From assembly GCF_038443385.1 (NCBI RefSeq), contig NZ_CP151726.1, positions 1,426,001 to 1,490,000 of the forward strand: a stretch of 64,000 nucleotides of DNA. The letters run 5' to 3'. A model generated the notes under the pieces. The model was given only the letters and a program-made list of their open reading frames with translations, made no database searches and was not told the DNA's origin. The translations under genes were made by a program, and so were the position numbers. This DNA comes from Stieleria varia. Its GTDB lineage: Bacteria > Planctomycetota > Planctomycetia > Pirellulales > Pirellulaceae. This document shows, piece by piece, positions 7,915-16,490 of the stretch (positions within the stretch are counted from its first letter, which is position 1; every line of letters starts with the position of its first letter).

Positions 7915-10281
7915 CTAGTTTCTCGTCACCGTCTCGTACAGATTCAAAACGGCACGGGCAACGGATGTCCAAGCGGCCAGTTCTGTCGCCGGGACCGACA
8001 CATGAGTATTTTTGGCCATCCGGTCGGCATCGGCCGGATGATCGGCGAAGTGTTTTCTCTCGCTGAGCAGCAACCGGTTCAACGTATCCAGCTCACCCTG
8101 GGTTGCTTTCCGTCCCGTTGCCCTGCCGAACATGGAATGCAGCCGTTGCATGTCATCGAGTCCGTTTTCGTCCAGACAGACTTCGGCCAATCCGGTCGCC
8201 ACACGGAACATCGTGGGATCATTCAGCAAGACCAGGGCTTCCAATGGCGTGTTGGATCTTGGTCTCTCCGCTGTGCATTCTTCTCTGCTGGGTGCATCCA
8301 TCGCCTTGAGCATCGGATGCAAGAACTGACGCTGCCAGTGAACGTAGACGCCGCGACGCCACTGTTTTTCTCCCGTGTCTGATTGATATCGCCGCTGAGG
8401 GAAATTCAGATGGCGATAATAGCCGACCGGCTGATACGGTTTGATGCTCGCACCGCCGACCCGGTGCACCAGTTGATCACTGATCGCCAGCACATGATCC
8501 CGCACCATCTCCGCCGGCAACCGATACCGAGACTGACGCGCAAAAAGCTCGTTGTACGGATCACGCGACAGCATCGATTCGCTCACGACGGACGACTGCC
8601 GATACGATCGCGAGAGCACCAGTCGCCGCAGAAAATGTTTGATGTCCCAGCCGCTCTGAACGAAGTCCAACGCCAACTGATCGAGCAATTCAGGATGCGT
8701 CGGTGGGGAACCTTGTCCGCCAAAATCCGCCAGTGAGTTCGACAGACCGCGACCGAACATCAAGTACCAAAACCGATTCACAAAAACCCGTGCGGTCAAA
8801 CCGCCCACGCCATTCTGCGGATCGACCAGCCATTGAGCCAAGTCCAACCGGGTCGGACGCCGATCAACGACATCGATGGCGGGCAAAAACTCAGGGACAC
8901 GCGGCTGCATGATGGGGCCGCTGTCGTCGAGCCAGTTGCCGCGAGGCAGCAGACGCACCTCGCGAGGCTGCGTCGCCCTTGTGATCATGGTGCGTCGCTT
9001 GGATTTCTCTAATCGATCACGCAACTCGATCAGTTGAGCGAGTCGCGACCCCGGTTCGGGTTCACTTGTTTGAGGACTCGTTTTTTCGATCTCAGACTCG
9101 ATCTGCTGCAACCACTGGCGTTGCCATGGACTGAGCACTGCGATTTCAGGATCGCGACGCGTGGGCAAGCTGTTGGTGCCGTTCTTGAAATGTGCTGCTT
9201 CATCAATGTCCGCAAAGAACGCTGACATCGCATAGAAATCGTCGATGCGGTACGGATCATATTTGTGATCGTGACATTGTGCACAGCCAACCGTCGCACC
9301 CATCCAAACCGCGGAAACATTGCGTATCCGATCGGCTGCATAGATCGCCAAGTACTCCTTGGGTTGCACGCCACCTTCGTGAGACGTTTGCAGCAATCGG
9401 TTGTAGCCCGTTGCGATGATCTGGTCGGTCGTCGGATCGGGCAACAGATCGCCCGCCAACTGTTCGATCGTGAATCGATCCAGCGGCACGTTCGCGTTGA
9501 GCGAATCGATGACGTAGTCGCGATAGGGCGAGATGTTGTGGTCTTGATCTCCGTGATACCCGACGGTATCTGCATATCGAACCAAGTCCAGCCAGTAGAC
9601 GGCCATCCGTTCACCGTAGGCGGGTGACGCAAACAAGTGGTCGACATGTCGTCGATAGTTTTCTTCGGTCGGATCGGCGACGAACGCCGCGACCTGCTCG
9701 GCCGTGGGCGGCAATCCTGTCAAATCAAAGCTCACACGTCGAATCAACGTCGCAGGGTCAGCGTCAGGGGCGGGCCGTAGGCTCTGTTTCTCCAGCGGTG
9801 CCAAGATGAATCGGTCCAGCGGATCGTTTGCCCAATCCGTGTCAACGATGTCGGGCGGCGCGTGTTGCCGCGGTGGCACGTAAGCCCAATAAGGATCGTA
9901 CGGCGCACCCTCTCGGATCCATTGCCCGATCATTTCCATTTGTTCGGGCGTGAGTTTCTTTCCGCTATCGGGAGGCGGCATCAACTCATCGGGATCCTCC
10001 GACGCGATCCGCCGCCAAGCTTCGCTCTGCGTCAAGTCACCACCGATGAACGCGTCCTCGTGTGCTTGCTCGGCCACGTCCAATCGCAAGTCGGCTTCGC
10101 GATGCGCCGAGTCGGGGCCGTGGCAATAAAAGCACGCGTCCGAAAGGATCGGGCGGATGTCGCGATTGAAGGACCAGTGAGTTTGCTGGCCAGGATCCCC
10201 AGGTTCACCGGCGACGCCCAGACTGACGAATAGAAAACAACACGCGAGCGTGACGATTGAATGGCCGATGTGACGAGACAT
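7915..10281 (-). CDS. Planctomycete cytochrome C-type protein with PSCyt1, DUF1549 and DUF1553 domains
   Basis: A 788-residue exported protein with signal peptide MSRHIGHSIVTLACCFLF. Near residues 45-60 lies the single c-type haem site CFYCHG in ILSDACFYCHGPDSAHREA, the mark of the PSCyt1 domain; VAEQAHEDAFIGGD and LMPPPDSGKKLT follow as usual. The DUF1549 region begins near FILAPLEKQSLRPAPDADPATLIRRV (given by its key block) and includes CAQCHDHKYDPY, and the C-terminal half is DUF1553 (ARVFVNRFWYLMFGRGL and related blocks). Such proteins are hugely expanded in planctomycetes, usually beside DUF1501 proteins, and their function is unproven; a role in periplasmic electron transfer or polymer breakdown has been suggested. 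No DUF1501 partner is next to it here. It is at the short end of the family because no extra domain sits between the haem domain and DUF1549. Confidence 0.95.
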   Translation of the reverse strand: MSRHIGHSIVTLACCFLFVSLGVAGEPGDPGQQTHWSFNRDIRPILSDACFYCHGPDSAHREADLRLDVAEQAHEDAFIGGDLTQSEAWRRIASEDPDELMPPPDSGKKLTPEQMEMIGQWIREGAPYDPYWAYVPPRQHAPPDIVDTDWANDPLDRFILAPLEKQSLRPAPDADPATLIRRVSFDLTGLPPTAEQVAAFVADPTEENYRRHVDHLFASPAYGERMAVYWLDLVRYADTVGYHGDQDHNISPYRDYVIDSLNANVPLDRFTIEQLAGDLLPDPTTDQIIATGYNRLLQTSHEGGVQPKEYLAIYAADRIRNVSAVWMGATVGCAQCHDHKYDPYRIDDFYAMSAFFADIDEAAHFKNGTNSLPTRRDPEIAVLSPWQRQWLQQIESEIEKTSPQTSEPEPGSRLAQLIELRDRLEKSKRRTMITRATQPREVRLLPRGNWLDDSGPIMQPRVPEFLPAIDVVDRRPTRLDLAQWLVDPQNGVGGLTARVFVNRFWYLMFGRGLSNSLADFGGQGSPPTHPELLDQLALDFVQSGWDIKHFLRRLVLSRSYRQSSVVSESMLSRDPYNELFARQSRYRLPAEMVRDHVLAISDQLVHRVGGASIKPYQPVGYYRHLNFPQRRYQSDTGEKQWRRGVYVHWQRQFLHPMLKAMDAPSREECTAERPRSNTPLEALVLLNDPTMFRVATGLAEVCLDENGLDDMQRLHSMFGRATGRKATQGELDTLNRLLLSERKHFADHPADADRMAKNTHVSVPATELAAWTSVARAVLNLYETVTRN

Positions 10282-10516
10282 GGATCGAGATCGGATCAGA
10301 CGGAGGAAAAAACGGGCAACGCGGTTCCCGATGCGTTGAACTTCATCCTTCCATCATACTCCACAAGCCAACGCCCCCGTGCAGACACCCGCCCCCGCTT
10401 TGGGGAGTCACGCGTGGTGCGGTCGCTGAAAAGCAACTACACTGTTCGGATGATCTCTGGGCAATTTGCCGCCCGATCGTGCTTGGGCGTTTTCTAATCT
10501 TCAAAGGAATGCGAAC

Positions 10517-10744
10517 GTGGAGTTCATCGAACTGACTGGAAAGACATTGTTGGACGTCGTCAACGAAGGCGAGATTGATTTCAAGCAGTTGCACGACGCC
10601 GGCGTCACGGGCGACTCGATCGTCCGCATCAACAAGTTTGGCGAAATCGAGCTTCGCGCCCCAACTCAGTGGACGCTCGTGGGAGGCTTGATCGGCAATT
10701 TCGAAGACCGCTTGCGAAAGATGACGGGCTTGGATTGGGTCTAG
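10517..10744 (+). CDS. Small hypothetical protein (75 aa)
   Basis: A 75-residue protein read from GTG at 10517, with AAGGA (10504-10508) 8 bases upstream. A longer reading from 10466 would add residues that do not look like protein-coding sequence and would ignore this ribosome site; the nearby ATG at 10509 is in another frame. The sequence (start EFIELTGKTLLDVVNEGEID, later VRINKFGEIELRAP) is soluble and slightly acidic, with no signal or membrane segment, and ends LRKMTGLDWV. The mixture of short beta-like and helical segments suggests a compact domain. I do not recognise the family. It is transcribed divergently from the DUF1549/DUF1553 gene. Confidence 0.65.
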   Translation: MEFIELTGKTLLDVVNEGEIDFKQLHDAGVTGDSIVRINKFGEIELRAPTQWTLVGGLIGNFEDRLRKMTGLDWV

Positions 10745-10753
10745 TTCTGGTAG

Positions 10754-10808
10754 GTCATGCTGTGCATGACGAGATACGGTACGCCCGCCCACAAGCCCGG
10801 TGGCTTGT
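10754..10808. repeat. Two short hairpins in the gap before the YceI gene
   Basis: GTCATGC-TGT-GCATGAC (10754-10770) and ACAAGCC-CGGT-GGCTTGT (10791-10808) are perfect 7-bp stems. They stand just after the stop of the 75-aa gene and may form part of a terminator or a dispersed repeat. No T-run follows either hairpin. Confidence 0.5.
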
Positions 10809-10903
10809 CTTCGGGAAAAACTCTCGGTGATGACACTTGGCCGATCGTCTGCTGATACGATCACCATCAGTTTTGCTCGACTCTATTTCGCAAGGACAAT
10901 TGC

Positions 10904-11485
10904 ATGAAACGCGTTTATAGAATCTTGGCTTCAGCGGTGGTGATCGGTGCCCTTCTTGGTGGTTGCACGATCGCCTCCGCAGCCGACGTTTACGACTACG
11001 ATGGAGTCCATTCTTCCGTCAGCTTCAAGGCCCGGCATCTGGACATCAGTTGGATTCATGGCCGGTTCAATGATGTCTCTGGTGCGTTTTCACTTGACCG
11101 TGAGGAACCTTCCAAATCAACGTTCTCCCTGGTCATTCAAGCTGACAGCGTAGACACCGCTAATGAAGCACGCGACAAGCACTTGCGTCAACCGGATTAC
11201 TTCGACACTAAGCAATACCCAACGATCGAGTTCAAAAGCACCAGTACGAAAGCCATCGATGGTGGATACGAAGTGACGGGTGACTTTACGATGCACGGCA
11301 CGACAAAGGAGATCACTTTGGTGCTGAAGGGTGGAGAGGAACATGTCTTCAAAGACATCAAACGGGTCGCGTTTTCCACTGAGCTGTCTCTGAAGCGAAG
11401 TGATTACGGGTTCGATCCAAAAGCGATCGGTCCCATCGGAGACAAGGTGCTGATCATGATTGATTGCGAAGGCGTACAGAAGTAA
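10904..11485 (+). CDS. YceI-family periplasmic lipid-binding protein
   Basis: A 193-residue exported protein of the YceI family. The N-terminus is a signal peptide; LLGGC can also be read as a lipobox, so it may be either a free periplasmic protein or a lipoprotein. The mature part starts VYDYDGVHSSVSFKARHL, the standard YceI opening, followed by the beta-barrel blocks GRFNDVSGAFSLD, DSVDTANEARDKHLRQPDYF and TGDFTMHGTTKEITL. Members bind long isoprenoid or fatty chains in a lipocalin-like barrel; the ligand here is unknown. AAGGA stands 7 bases before the ATG. The next gene starts 3 bases after the stop, so the two are probably one operon. Confidence 0.93.
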   Translation: MKRVYRILASAVVIGALLGGCTIASAADVYDYDGVHSSVSFKARHLDISWIHGRFNDVSGAFSLDREEPSKSTFSLVIQADSVDTANEARDKHLRQPDYFDTKQYPTIEFKSTSTKAIDGGYEVTGDFTMHGTTKEITLVLKGGEEHVFKDIKRVAFSTELSLKRSDYGFDPKAIGPIGDKVLIMIDCEGVQK

Positions 11486-11488
11486 CGA

Positions 11489-12451
11489 ATGCCAGAGCCC
11501 CTGCTCTACGCGAAAGCAATGGGAGTTGCGGCAATCACCAGCTCCGTTTTCGTTTTTGTGATCATTGCGTTGCGAAAATCAGTCAGCACGGCAGGGCTTA
11601 ATGCTGTGTGTGTCTTCGGGCTACGGCTGGGTCTGGTGACGGGCTACGCTTGGTTAGGTATTAGCCGATCGTGGCCCCCAACCAGTGGCCTCGATCGGCT
11701 GTTGATGATTGTGGTACCGATGACGTTGTGTGTCGAGCTGATTGCGGGGGCACGCTTGCTGCCAACCGCCGTCTCTTGGCTGTTGCGTTTTGGAGTTGCA
11801 ATCACAGTGCCACCTATCCTGCTCCAAAATTCCGTCTATTTGAGCAGCACGGACGACTGGACATCGTGGCAGGCAATCACGGTGTTGGTCATTGCGTTGG
11901 CAATGGTGTGGGGCACATTGTCGTACATCACACATCGTAGCGGTGGAATCTCCATTGCATTTGCGATTTGCTTAGCGATTCAGTGCGCCGGTGCGACGGT
12001 AATGATGGCGGGATACATCAATGGTGGCGCCGCGGCGATCCCGCTAGCTGCGACCCTGTTCGGTGTATCCGTCGCGCCGTGCTTGTCTCCAAGATATATG
12101 CGAAGAGATCACGAGGTTCGCTTACCGAACGGCTTCCTAGCGTCTGCCATCATCGGCATAGGCGTGGTTGGTTTGTTTGGCCTGCTGTTCGTCGGCCGGT
12201 TCTTCGGTGAGATCTCGACCATGCCGGCGCTCACCATCTTGATCGCGCCACTGCTGTGCTGCGTAAGCGAGGCTCCGAAGATTCGCGATCGAAAGCCTTG
12301 GATCGTCGCCTCGTTGAGTCTCATTCTCGTCGCAATCCCATTGATGGTTGTGCTGATTGCCGCCAATCGGGAATTTGACCGCGAAATGCTGCCACTACTG
12401 GGACACGAATTCGTCAAACCGGAAGGCAATCAGAGCAACGAGAGATCTTGA
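11489..12451 (+). CDS. Polytopic membrane protein of unknown function
   Basis: A 320-residue integral membrane protein with roughly nine or ten hydrophobic segments, starting near MGVAAITSSVFVFVIIALRK and ending near WIVASLSLILVAIPLMVVLI. Only short polar loops separate the helices. No motif that I recognise as transport or enzymatic is visible. Its ATG lies 3 bases after the stop of the YceI gene, so it is almost certainly co-transcribed and perhaps translationally coupled. The C-terminal tail (REFDREMLPLLGHEFVKPEGN) is soluble. Function cannot be assigned. Confidence 0.8.
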   Translation: MPEPLLYAKAMGVAAITSSVFVFVIIALRKSVSTAGLNAVCVFGLRLGLVTGYAWLGISRSWPPTSGLDRLLMIVVPMTLCVELIAGARLLPTAVSWLLRFGVAITVPPILLQNSVYLSSTDDWTSWQAITVLVIALAMVWGTLSYITHRSGGISIAFAICLAIQCAGATVMMAGYINGGAAAIPLAATLFGVSVAPCLSPRYMRRDHEVRLPNGFLASAIIGIGVVGLFGLLFVGRFFGEISTMPALTILIAPLLCCVSEAPKIRDRKPWIVASLSLILVAIPLMVVLIAANREFDREMLPLLGHEFVKPEGNQSNERS

Positions 12452-12674
12452 CGCCGGGAACACACGCATTGCTCCCGGGAGCATGGAAAAAGCCCCCGCT
12501 TATTGCTCGCCGTAGTGACCTTCATCGTGAAACAGTGCACGTCGACCGTCACCCCGAGTGATCAGGTGATAGATAGCCCAGGGGAACTGGACGCGGTGAG
12601 GACGAGGCACAGCCAACCTTGGAGCGGACGCCGATCAAACGGCAATTGAATCTAGAGCCGCCGAAAACTCAATG

Positions 12675-13037
12675 CAAGGCCTGACCCCAGCGAAGCTTTC
12701 TCCCAGTGAAGCTTTCTCCATCAAAGAGGCCTGACCCCTTGGACTCTTCCTTTGACCCTTCGCAGATGGGTACTTCTGGGGTACTTTTGCCAGTGCCTGC
12801 CCGGCGATCTTTGCGACGGTTTCGCACCTTTTCAGGTTCCAGTCGACGGAAAAAATGCGTAGGGACTCAATCGTGAGTGGACTCGAAAATGACCCGTTCC
12901 ACCTGTACGCTTCACATTTTCGAGTCGTCAATTGGTGGACGCAGTGTGCGATTCGCAAGTCGATGGCTAGGTTTGGCCGCCTCGTTTAGCTCATCAAAGA
13001 GGCCTGACCCCTTTGACCCTAAAGAGGCCTGTGATTC
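12675..13037. repeat. Repeated GGCCTGACCCC motifs in a gene-free stretch
   Basis: The stretch 12452-13190 holds no convincing gene. Inside it, variants of AAAGAGGCCTGACCCCTTTGA recur near 12675, 12723, 12996 and 13020, and AAGCTTTCTCC is repeated near 12694-12720. In my knowledge of planctomycete genomes the GGGGTCAGGCCTCTTT motif is common in intergenic DNA, often near REP-associated transposase genes, so this could be debris of such an element. A short reading frame at 12873-12950 looks slightly protein-like but has no homologue that I recognise. Confidence 0.5.
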
Positions 13038-13190
13038 AATCAGGGATTCAGTTCAACAAGGAAGACCATGGCAATGGAAACTCCAGCGGAAGTCTACTGC
13101 TGCAGACGGTTAAAACGCTTCGTGCTCTCTTTCAAAGCCGAGCACGCTCGTGTTCCAAACATTGGTGACAAGCTTAGCAGCTTCTGCTGA

Positions 13191-14138
13191 TCAATCGTCA
13201 TCCTTGTCCAATCTGTGTTTGGAGTTCGCCGCGGGAGATTGATAGTAAACTCGCACAGCGGACACGACGGTGATTTCCGACCGCATGGGCAGTTCTTTGG
13301 CTTGGACATCGCCGTCCGCGTTCAGCCCTTGGTAGTAGGTGTTCTTGGGACGAAATGTGCGGATCATTGGTGTGTCCCGCCAATTTGCATTCGAGCTGTA
13401 TTGCTCCCCGTAGTCATTCTCGAATTCAACGTACATCGATTGCGGATAGTAGGCATTGGTTGACTCTTGAATGTTGATGACGGGAGGTTTTTGATCGCCA
13501 AACACTGCCAGCATTACCTTTGCTTTTTCCTGTGCCGCCTGGATGGCATGAGACCTCGCCCTGGATTTCGCATCGTCGATTTCCTTGCTCCAATAATCGA
13601 ATGCGATAATGTCTGTCACACCGTTTGCAAACGCGATCTTGATCGCCCGCATGGCTTCGGCATCATCTTTGACCGAAACATGCAGGTTGGATTGCATGAG
13701 ATAGCCAGACTTCCTTTCCACAGCGACATTCTTGCCGCGAACCTCTTCCAGTTCGAATTCATAGCGTGGCAGCACGGAAATGAAATCATCGACAATCTCA
13801 TCCATCTGCACGCCCATTTCTTGCCAACCCTTCTTAAGCGCCGCGACGGACGATTCGATTTCTGTCATGCATTCAACAGAGGTTTTTCCTTCTGCGGTGA
13901 CGGCTAACACGATACGAATTTCCGTCGGCTTGATTCGTAGTTCCGCTTTGCCTTCGATCGTAATGAATCCTTCGGCGACCTCCGGGCTGAGAGGCGTAAA
14001 TTGGCCACCGGCGGCGCCGTGACCGCCGACATGCGAGACGCCCCCACGGGCACCGCTAAACTGGGCCGCCAGTTGAGAATGCGGTGCGATGATGAGCATC
14101 ACAACCAGGGAGGTGCAAACGAGTTTTGGGACATGCAT
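13191..14138 (-). CDS. Exported SIMPL-domain (DUF541) protein
   Basis: A 315-residue protein with a signal peptide (MHVPKLVCTSLVVMLIIAP, cleavage near QLAAQ) and a SIMPL domain. The domain starts FITIEGKAELRIKPTEIRI and runs through SSVAALKKGWQEMG, the usual opening of this family, and continues to MRSEITVVSAVRVYY near the C-terminus. GGAG 8 bases before the ATG supports the start. SIMPL proteins are periplasmic or surface proteins of poorly defined role; related proteins have been linked to oxidative stress tolerance and to signalling complexes in animals. Compared with short family members this one has a Tyr- and Asn-rich insert (NAYYPQSMYVEFENDYGEQY region). It is monocistronic by position. 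Confidence 0.85.
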   Translation of the reverse strand: MHVPKLVCTSLVVMLIIAPHSQLAAQFSGARGGVSHVGGHGAAGGQFTPLSPEVAEGFITIEGKAELRIKPTEIRIVLAVTAEGKTSVECMTEIESSVAALKKGWQEMGVQMDEIVDDFISVLPRYEFELEEVRGKNVAVERKSGYLMQSNLHVSVKDDAEAMRAIKIAFANGVTDIIAFDYWSKEIDDAKSRARSHAIQAAQEKAKVMLAVFGDQKPPVINIQESTNAYYPQSMYVEFENDYGEQYSSNANWRDTPMIRTFRPKNTYYQGLNADGDVQAKELPMRSEITVVSAVRVYYQSPAANSKHRLDKDDD

Positions 14139-14347
14139 GATTGATTTCTCCGTAGGATTAGCGAGGGAACGGGCATCGCCGATTAGCGACGGCGAACGTC
14201 ATTCTATCTCACAAGTTGCGGAGAACAGGGTGCCCATAATCTGGACGCTCTCTCAAGATCGATACACCAGTTGCGGCTACAATTCACCGCGTTGCATGCG
14301 TATGACAGTTAGCACCAAGCAGACCACGACGTCACACCGGACCGTAT

Positions 14348-15721
14348 CTATTGGCGAAACTGTTGCACCAACGCGGTCGCTTCGGCGCGCACGGCGGCGT
14401 CGCTCGAAATGGTCGCGACGCGTGCGAGAGCTGGCTCGGCCATGCGTCCGAATTGGCGGATCTGTTGCGGAATGTCGTAGGGCTGCATCTTTGGTTGATC
14501 CTTTTGAGTCATGGCATGCTGCTTGCGCTGACGGATGCTCTCGGCAACCGCCCCAATCATTTTCTGCTCTGATTCCGGTGACATCACTTCCATCCTGCCG
14601 ACCAAGACGCGCAGTGTTTTTTCCGGTCGGGGCGAGATTTGCAGCGGCAACAACTCGTCGGTCGTTTGTTGAGGGACCAGATAAAGTACCCGCGTGCCTT
14701 GTTCGGTAAACCATGATTGTTGCCAAGTTTTAACCATCGATGCGGCCTCTTTTTCATAAAGCCCCTCTGCGACCAAGCAAGCTTTGACCATGTCTGCCAA
14801 TTCCGCTTCGCTGATCGTCACGGGTGCATGAAACACGACGGATTGTCTTGCATCGATTTGGTCGAGTTTGGCTGCGGTGATTGAAGAATCATTGACGTCG
14901 ATGTAAACCGCCGATCGAACTGGCAAGGCACCATCGTTCTGCACAACGATCTGGCCCGCTTCGAATCGTGTGGTGATCGGCAACTGAAATTTTCCGACTC
15001 CGCGATAGAACAAGAATTTTTCGAAGAATCCGGCTTCGCTGCCAAACGCACCGACTTTGCCACGAACGTGCACGAGTGCCGAGTCGGTATCCCGCGCTTC
15101 CGCGTAGTGTTGCTCATTGACGCCATGGGGCAAGAGGGCGGTCACCAAGTCAGACGTGATTTGCGATTGGCGATCAGAGTCCGTTGCATTGGGAACCAAC
15201 TGCGAAATCGGGATCAGATCAACGGTTCCCCAATCCAGTTGAGAGTTTCCGATCTGTTCCCCTTTCCCGAAAATGTTTGTCTGGTCGATCGGCGGCAGCA
15301 TTTCCTTCACCGGCGGATAGAACTCGGTCAGCAGACCCGCGGGGAATCCGACTTTCACATCGACGCTGCGAATTCGGTCGGTGTAGAAGTAGGTCACCGG
15401 CGTTTCCATGCGAACCTTTCCGAACAGCCGTGATTTTGTTAAAAGCGCCGCGGATGAGTACGCACCGCGGTCGAGCACGTAATTTGGCAGGTCGCTATGT
15501 TCGGTGGCCAACGGGCGAAAATCCATGTACACGCCATCACTGCCGGAGAACGTGGTGAAAGTTCCCCATTCATGCACGACGAAGTGGTCGGACCCCGCGC
15601 CGTGACGATCGTCATTGGCATTCTGCCGATCCAAGGGATCGCGCTCGGCAGACGACCAGGGAACTTGCGAGAAAAATATCACAGCAGAAAGTAAAACGCA
15701 GGCGACGACGAACTTACGCAT
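14348..15721 (-). CDS. Secreted protein of unknown function, 'VHEWGTF' type
   Basis: About 457 residues. The start is taken at the ATG at 15721 (MRKFVVACVLLSAVIFFSQ), which gives a clear signal peptide and has GGAG 9 bases upstream; an upstream ATG would add 19 residues before it. The mature protein opens with FVVHEWGTFTTFSGSDG, a motif I associate with a family of uncharacterised exported proteins common in planctomycetes. A helical C-terminal part (EQKMIGAVAESIRQRKQHAM) ends the protein. No catalytic motif is visible. It is divergent from the ECF sigma factor gene at 15906, with about 185 bases between them that must contain both promoters, so co-regulation is possible but not shown. Confidence 0.72.
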   Translation of the reverse strand: MRKFVVACVLLSAVIFFSQVPWSSAERDPLDRQNANDDRHGAGSDHFVVHEWGTFTTFSGSDGVYMDFRPLATEHSDLPNYVLDRGAYSSAALLTKSRLFGKVRMETPVTYFYTDRIRSVDVKVGFPAGLLTEFYPPVKEMLPPIDQTNIFGKGEQIGNSQLDWGTVDLIPISQLVPNATDSDRQSQITSDLVTALLPHGVNEQHYAEARDTDSALVHVRGKVGAFGSEAGFFEKFLFYRGVGKFQLPITTRFEAGQIVVQNDGALPVRSAVYIDVNDSSITAAKLDQIDARQSVVFHAPVTISEAELADMVKACLVAEGLYEKEAASMVKTWQQSWFTEQGTRVLYLVPQQTTDELLPLQISPRPEKTLRVLVGRMEVMSPESEQKMIGAVAESIRQRKQHAMTQKDQPKMQPYDIPQQIRQFGRMAEPALARVATISSDAAVRAEATALVQQFRQ

Positions 15722-15905
15722 CTCTGGTCTCCGGGGCGAAGGTAAATGCTGGTAGGTGAGCAAACGCGGGGCTAACATGGTCTCAGTCGCGTGAAATCAG
15801 TCTCCGGACCCGCTGAAAGTGGCGGCATGCCTGGAAATACAAAAGAAAAAAGTATTTGCCAATCTTCGGGACTTTTTGCCGGTCCAACGATAGGTCTCCG
15901 TCGTC

Positions 15906-16490
15906 TTGGATTTGCACAACAGACCTTCAGCTGCAACAGTCGCCTTGAATGAGAATGCGTCCCTGGGTCATCAGGTGTCTGAAACCATCGATGACGAACG
16001 TCCCAACCAGTTGGATATCCAAGTTTGGTATCGGAAGGTGTTTGCGCTGTGCCAGACGAAATTGATTTCAGCCAGTGACAGCGAAGACGCTACTCAGGAA
16101 ACGTTCCTGCGCGCGATATCAAAATGGCACGAACTGAGATCCGGTGCGGCGTTGTCTGGATGGTTGCGACAGATTGCCCGGAATGTTTGTGTCGACATGA
16201 TCCGCAGACAGCAGGTGCGCAGAACGGATGGCACCGATGTCGAAACCATTTCGGAAGTCAATGATGTTGACGGCGTCGTCCGGAGCGAAACCGGGGACCA
16301 ATTGATGACTTTTATCAACGAATTGCCCGAAGCACATCGTGAAATCGTCTTGTTGCATTATTACGAGAACATGACCTACGACGACATCGCCGAATGGCTG
16401 GGCGTGGCCAGATCGACGGTCAACGAGCGTCTAAGCAAGGCTCGCAACACGCTCCGAAATCGGCTGGCGGCGACGGAGATCAAGTCATGA
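15906..16490 (+). CDS. ECF-type RNA polymerase sigma factor
   Basis: A 194-residue extracytoplasmic-function sigma-70 factor. Region 2 is visible as SASDSEDATQETFLRAISKW and SGWLRQIARNVCVDMIRRQQ (about residues 55-105), and region 4 as the helix-turn-helix YYENMTYDDIAEWLGVARST and VNERLSKARNTLR near residues 150-185. The start is uncertain: no ATG fits, and TTG at 15906 is the annotated choice, with a GTG a little further in as an alternative. The stop overlaps the start of the next gene as ATGA, so sigma factor and anti-sigma factor are translationally coupled. The partner carries the zinc-binding motif typical of ECF regulators. Confidence 0.93.
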   Translation: MDLHNRPSAATVALNENASLGHQVSETIDDERPNQLDIQVWYRKVFALCQTKLISASDSEDATQETFLRAISKWHELRSGAALSGWLRQIARNVCVDMIRRQQVRRTDGTDVETISEVNDVDGVVRSETGDQLMTFINELPEAHREIVLLHYYENMTYDDIAEWLGVARSTVNERLSKARNTLRNRLAATEIKS

